NCBI RefSeq assembly: GCF_937875145.1
Contig: NZ_CALNCS010000092.1
Span: forward strand, 1-5,412
Length of the DNA stretch: 5,412 nt
Direction of reading: 5' to 3'
Source of the DNA: Alkalibaculum bacchi
GTDB lineage: Bacteria; Bacillota; Clostridia; Eubacteriales; Alkalibacteraceae
The notes under the pieces were generated by a model. The model searched no databases. It saw only the letters and a list, made by a program, of their open reading frames with translations, and was not told the origin of the DNA. Positions 5,060-5,412 of the stretch are shown here, one piece after another (within the stretch, counting starts at the first letter, position 1; the number at the start of each line of letters is the position of its first letter). Position numbers and translations under genes: made by a program.

Positions 5060-5205
5060 TTGGGCATCAGAATCATCGCTTCAAGGCATTGTGAAGTAAT
5101 TTGTAAGTTGGAAAAGCAATAAAAGATAGTAATAGCAATAGATTGGGGCATTGAACGTGTAGATGACATTCAATGCATTTTGTGTTATAGGGAATGTGTC
5201 CACTA
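5060..5205 (+). other. Possible remnant of a small gene behind the promoter
   Basis: AAGGGGGG (5042-5049) precedes TTG 5060 by ten bases, and the frame reads (M)GIRIIASRHCEVICKLEKQ before TAA 5120. The same frame continues as KIVIAIDWGIERVDDIQCIL and CYRECVH to TAG 5203-5205. The continuity around a single stop, and the good upstream signals, hint at a decayed small gene. The family is unknown and chance is possible. Confidence 0.2.
5148..5176 (+). repeat. Hairpin downstream of the promoter
   Basis: GCATTGAACGT (5148-5158) and ACATTCAATGC (5166-5176) pair along the arms with one C-A mismatch and a seven-base loop. The sequence after it is ATTTTGTGTT, not a clean T-run, so termination would be weak. 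It may be part of a structured RNA or an operator-like palindrome. Confidence 0.4.
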
Positions 5206-5249
5206 GATTTTTTATCCGTGCTAATTAACTAGCAAGTGTGATTCAAGCA

Positions 5250-5340
5250 ATGGATAAAAGCAGATTGAAAGAGCTCAGACATTCTTAAAGAAGAGCCAGA
5301 ATATAAAACAATAATGGCTGCAATTAGTATAAAGACCTAA
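5250..5340 (+). other. Short broken reading frame of unknown origin
   Basis: ATG 5250 reads MDKSRLKELRHS before TAA 5286. In the +1 frame, DILKEEPEYKTIMAAISIKT runs from 5278 to TAA 5338. A one-base shift near 5280 would join them into one charged, helical stretch of about 30 residues. I do not recognise it. It could be another gene fragment or chance. Confidence 0.18.
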
Positions 5341-5412
5341 GATTTGCTAATAATGTCTTGTAAAAGCATATTTATAGATATACAATTACATTAGATTTGG
5401 ATGTTCAGTTCG

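Larger units (their letters stand above)
4936..5412. other. Region without a convincing gene
   Basis: No reading frame above about 55 codons has recognisable content. The stretch contains one good promoter-like pair, one perfect-armed hairpin, and two sets of short reading frames that continue across stops or frame changes. It looks like degraded DNA or a region for an untranslated RNA. Confidence 0.5.

Noticed and set aside
4990..5151. 53-codon minus-strand open frame (begins MPQSIAITIFYCF)
   Set aside because: It has no ribosome binding site or recognisable motif and runs across the plus-strand promoter; open length is within chance.
1..5412. CRISPR array, tRNA or rRNA genes
   Set aside because: No regularly spaced repeats, cloverleaf-like sequences or conserved ribosomal RNA motifs were seen on either strand.

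Overview
The window looks like an accessory or decaying stretch of a low-GC Firmicutes chromosome, most likely a member of the Clostridia. The evidence is the AT-rich composition, AAGGAGG-type ribosome binding sites, a clostridial-style ECF sigma / DUF4367 anti-sigma pair, and the C-terminus of a large serine recombinase of the type common in clostridial integrative elements. Species cannot be assigned from the sequence alone.

Positions 1-1340 hold an ECF sigma factor gene followed, with an 8-base overlap, by its probable membrane-bound DUF4367 anti-sigma factor. The sigma gene is split by a -1 frameshift exactly at an A-AAA-AAG heptamer (248-254). The anti-sigma gene is intact. Positions 1341-2109 hold no intact gene. 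They contain the C-terminal end of a probable secreted protein (1366-1512) and a multiply frameshifted gene that still has a good ribosome binding site and start codon (1579-2067).

Positions 2110-3641 are the only other intact coding region. A 335-residue secreted protein (signal peptide, no cysteine in the mature chain) is followed five bases later by a 172-residue protein with one N-terminal membrane anchor. Neither belongs to a family I recognise. The spacing suggests a two-gene operon acting at or outside the membrane.

Positions 3642-4935 are a graveyard of mobile-element parts. In order they are: the C-terminal half of a RelE/ParE-type toxin with a frameshift; the left end of an IS3-family insertion sequence with a truncated orfA behind a strong hairpin; an Xre-type repressor on the minus strand without its N-terminus; the C-terminal coiled coil of a large serine recombinase, interrupted by a stop; and the probable first codons of a second recombinase. 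The repressor and the recombinase are cut at the same base pair (4349/4350) and lie head to head, which points to a deletion or rearrangement scar of an old integrative element or prophage. Positions 4936-5412 contain no convincing gene. They carry a good sigma-A-like promoter (5005-5033), a hairpin downstream of it and scraps of broken reading frames.

The working picture is an extracytoplasmic signalling locus next to genes for surface or secreted proteins, some intact and some decayed, followed by remains of mobile DNA. Because several lesions are single-base indels, sequencing or assembly error should be excluded before the frameshifts are interpreted biologically.
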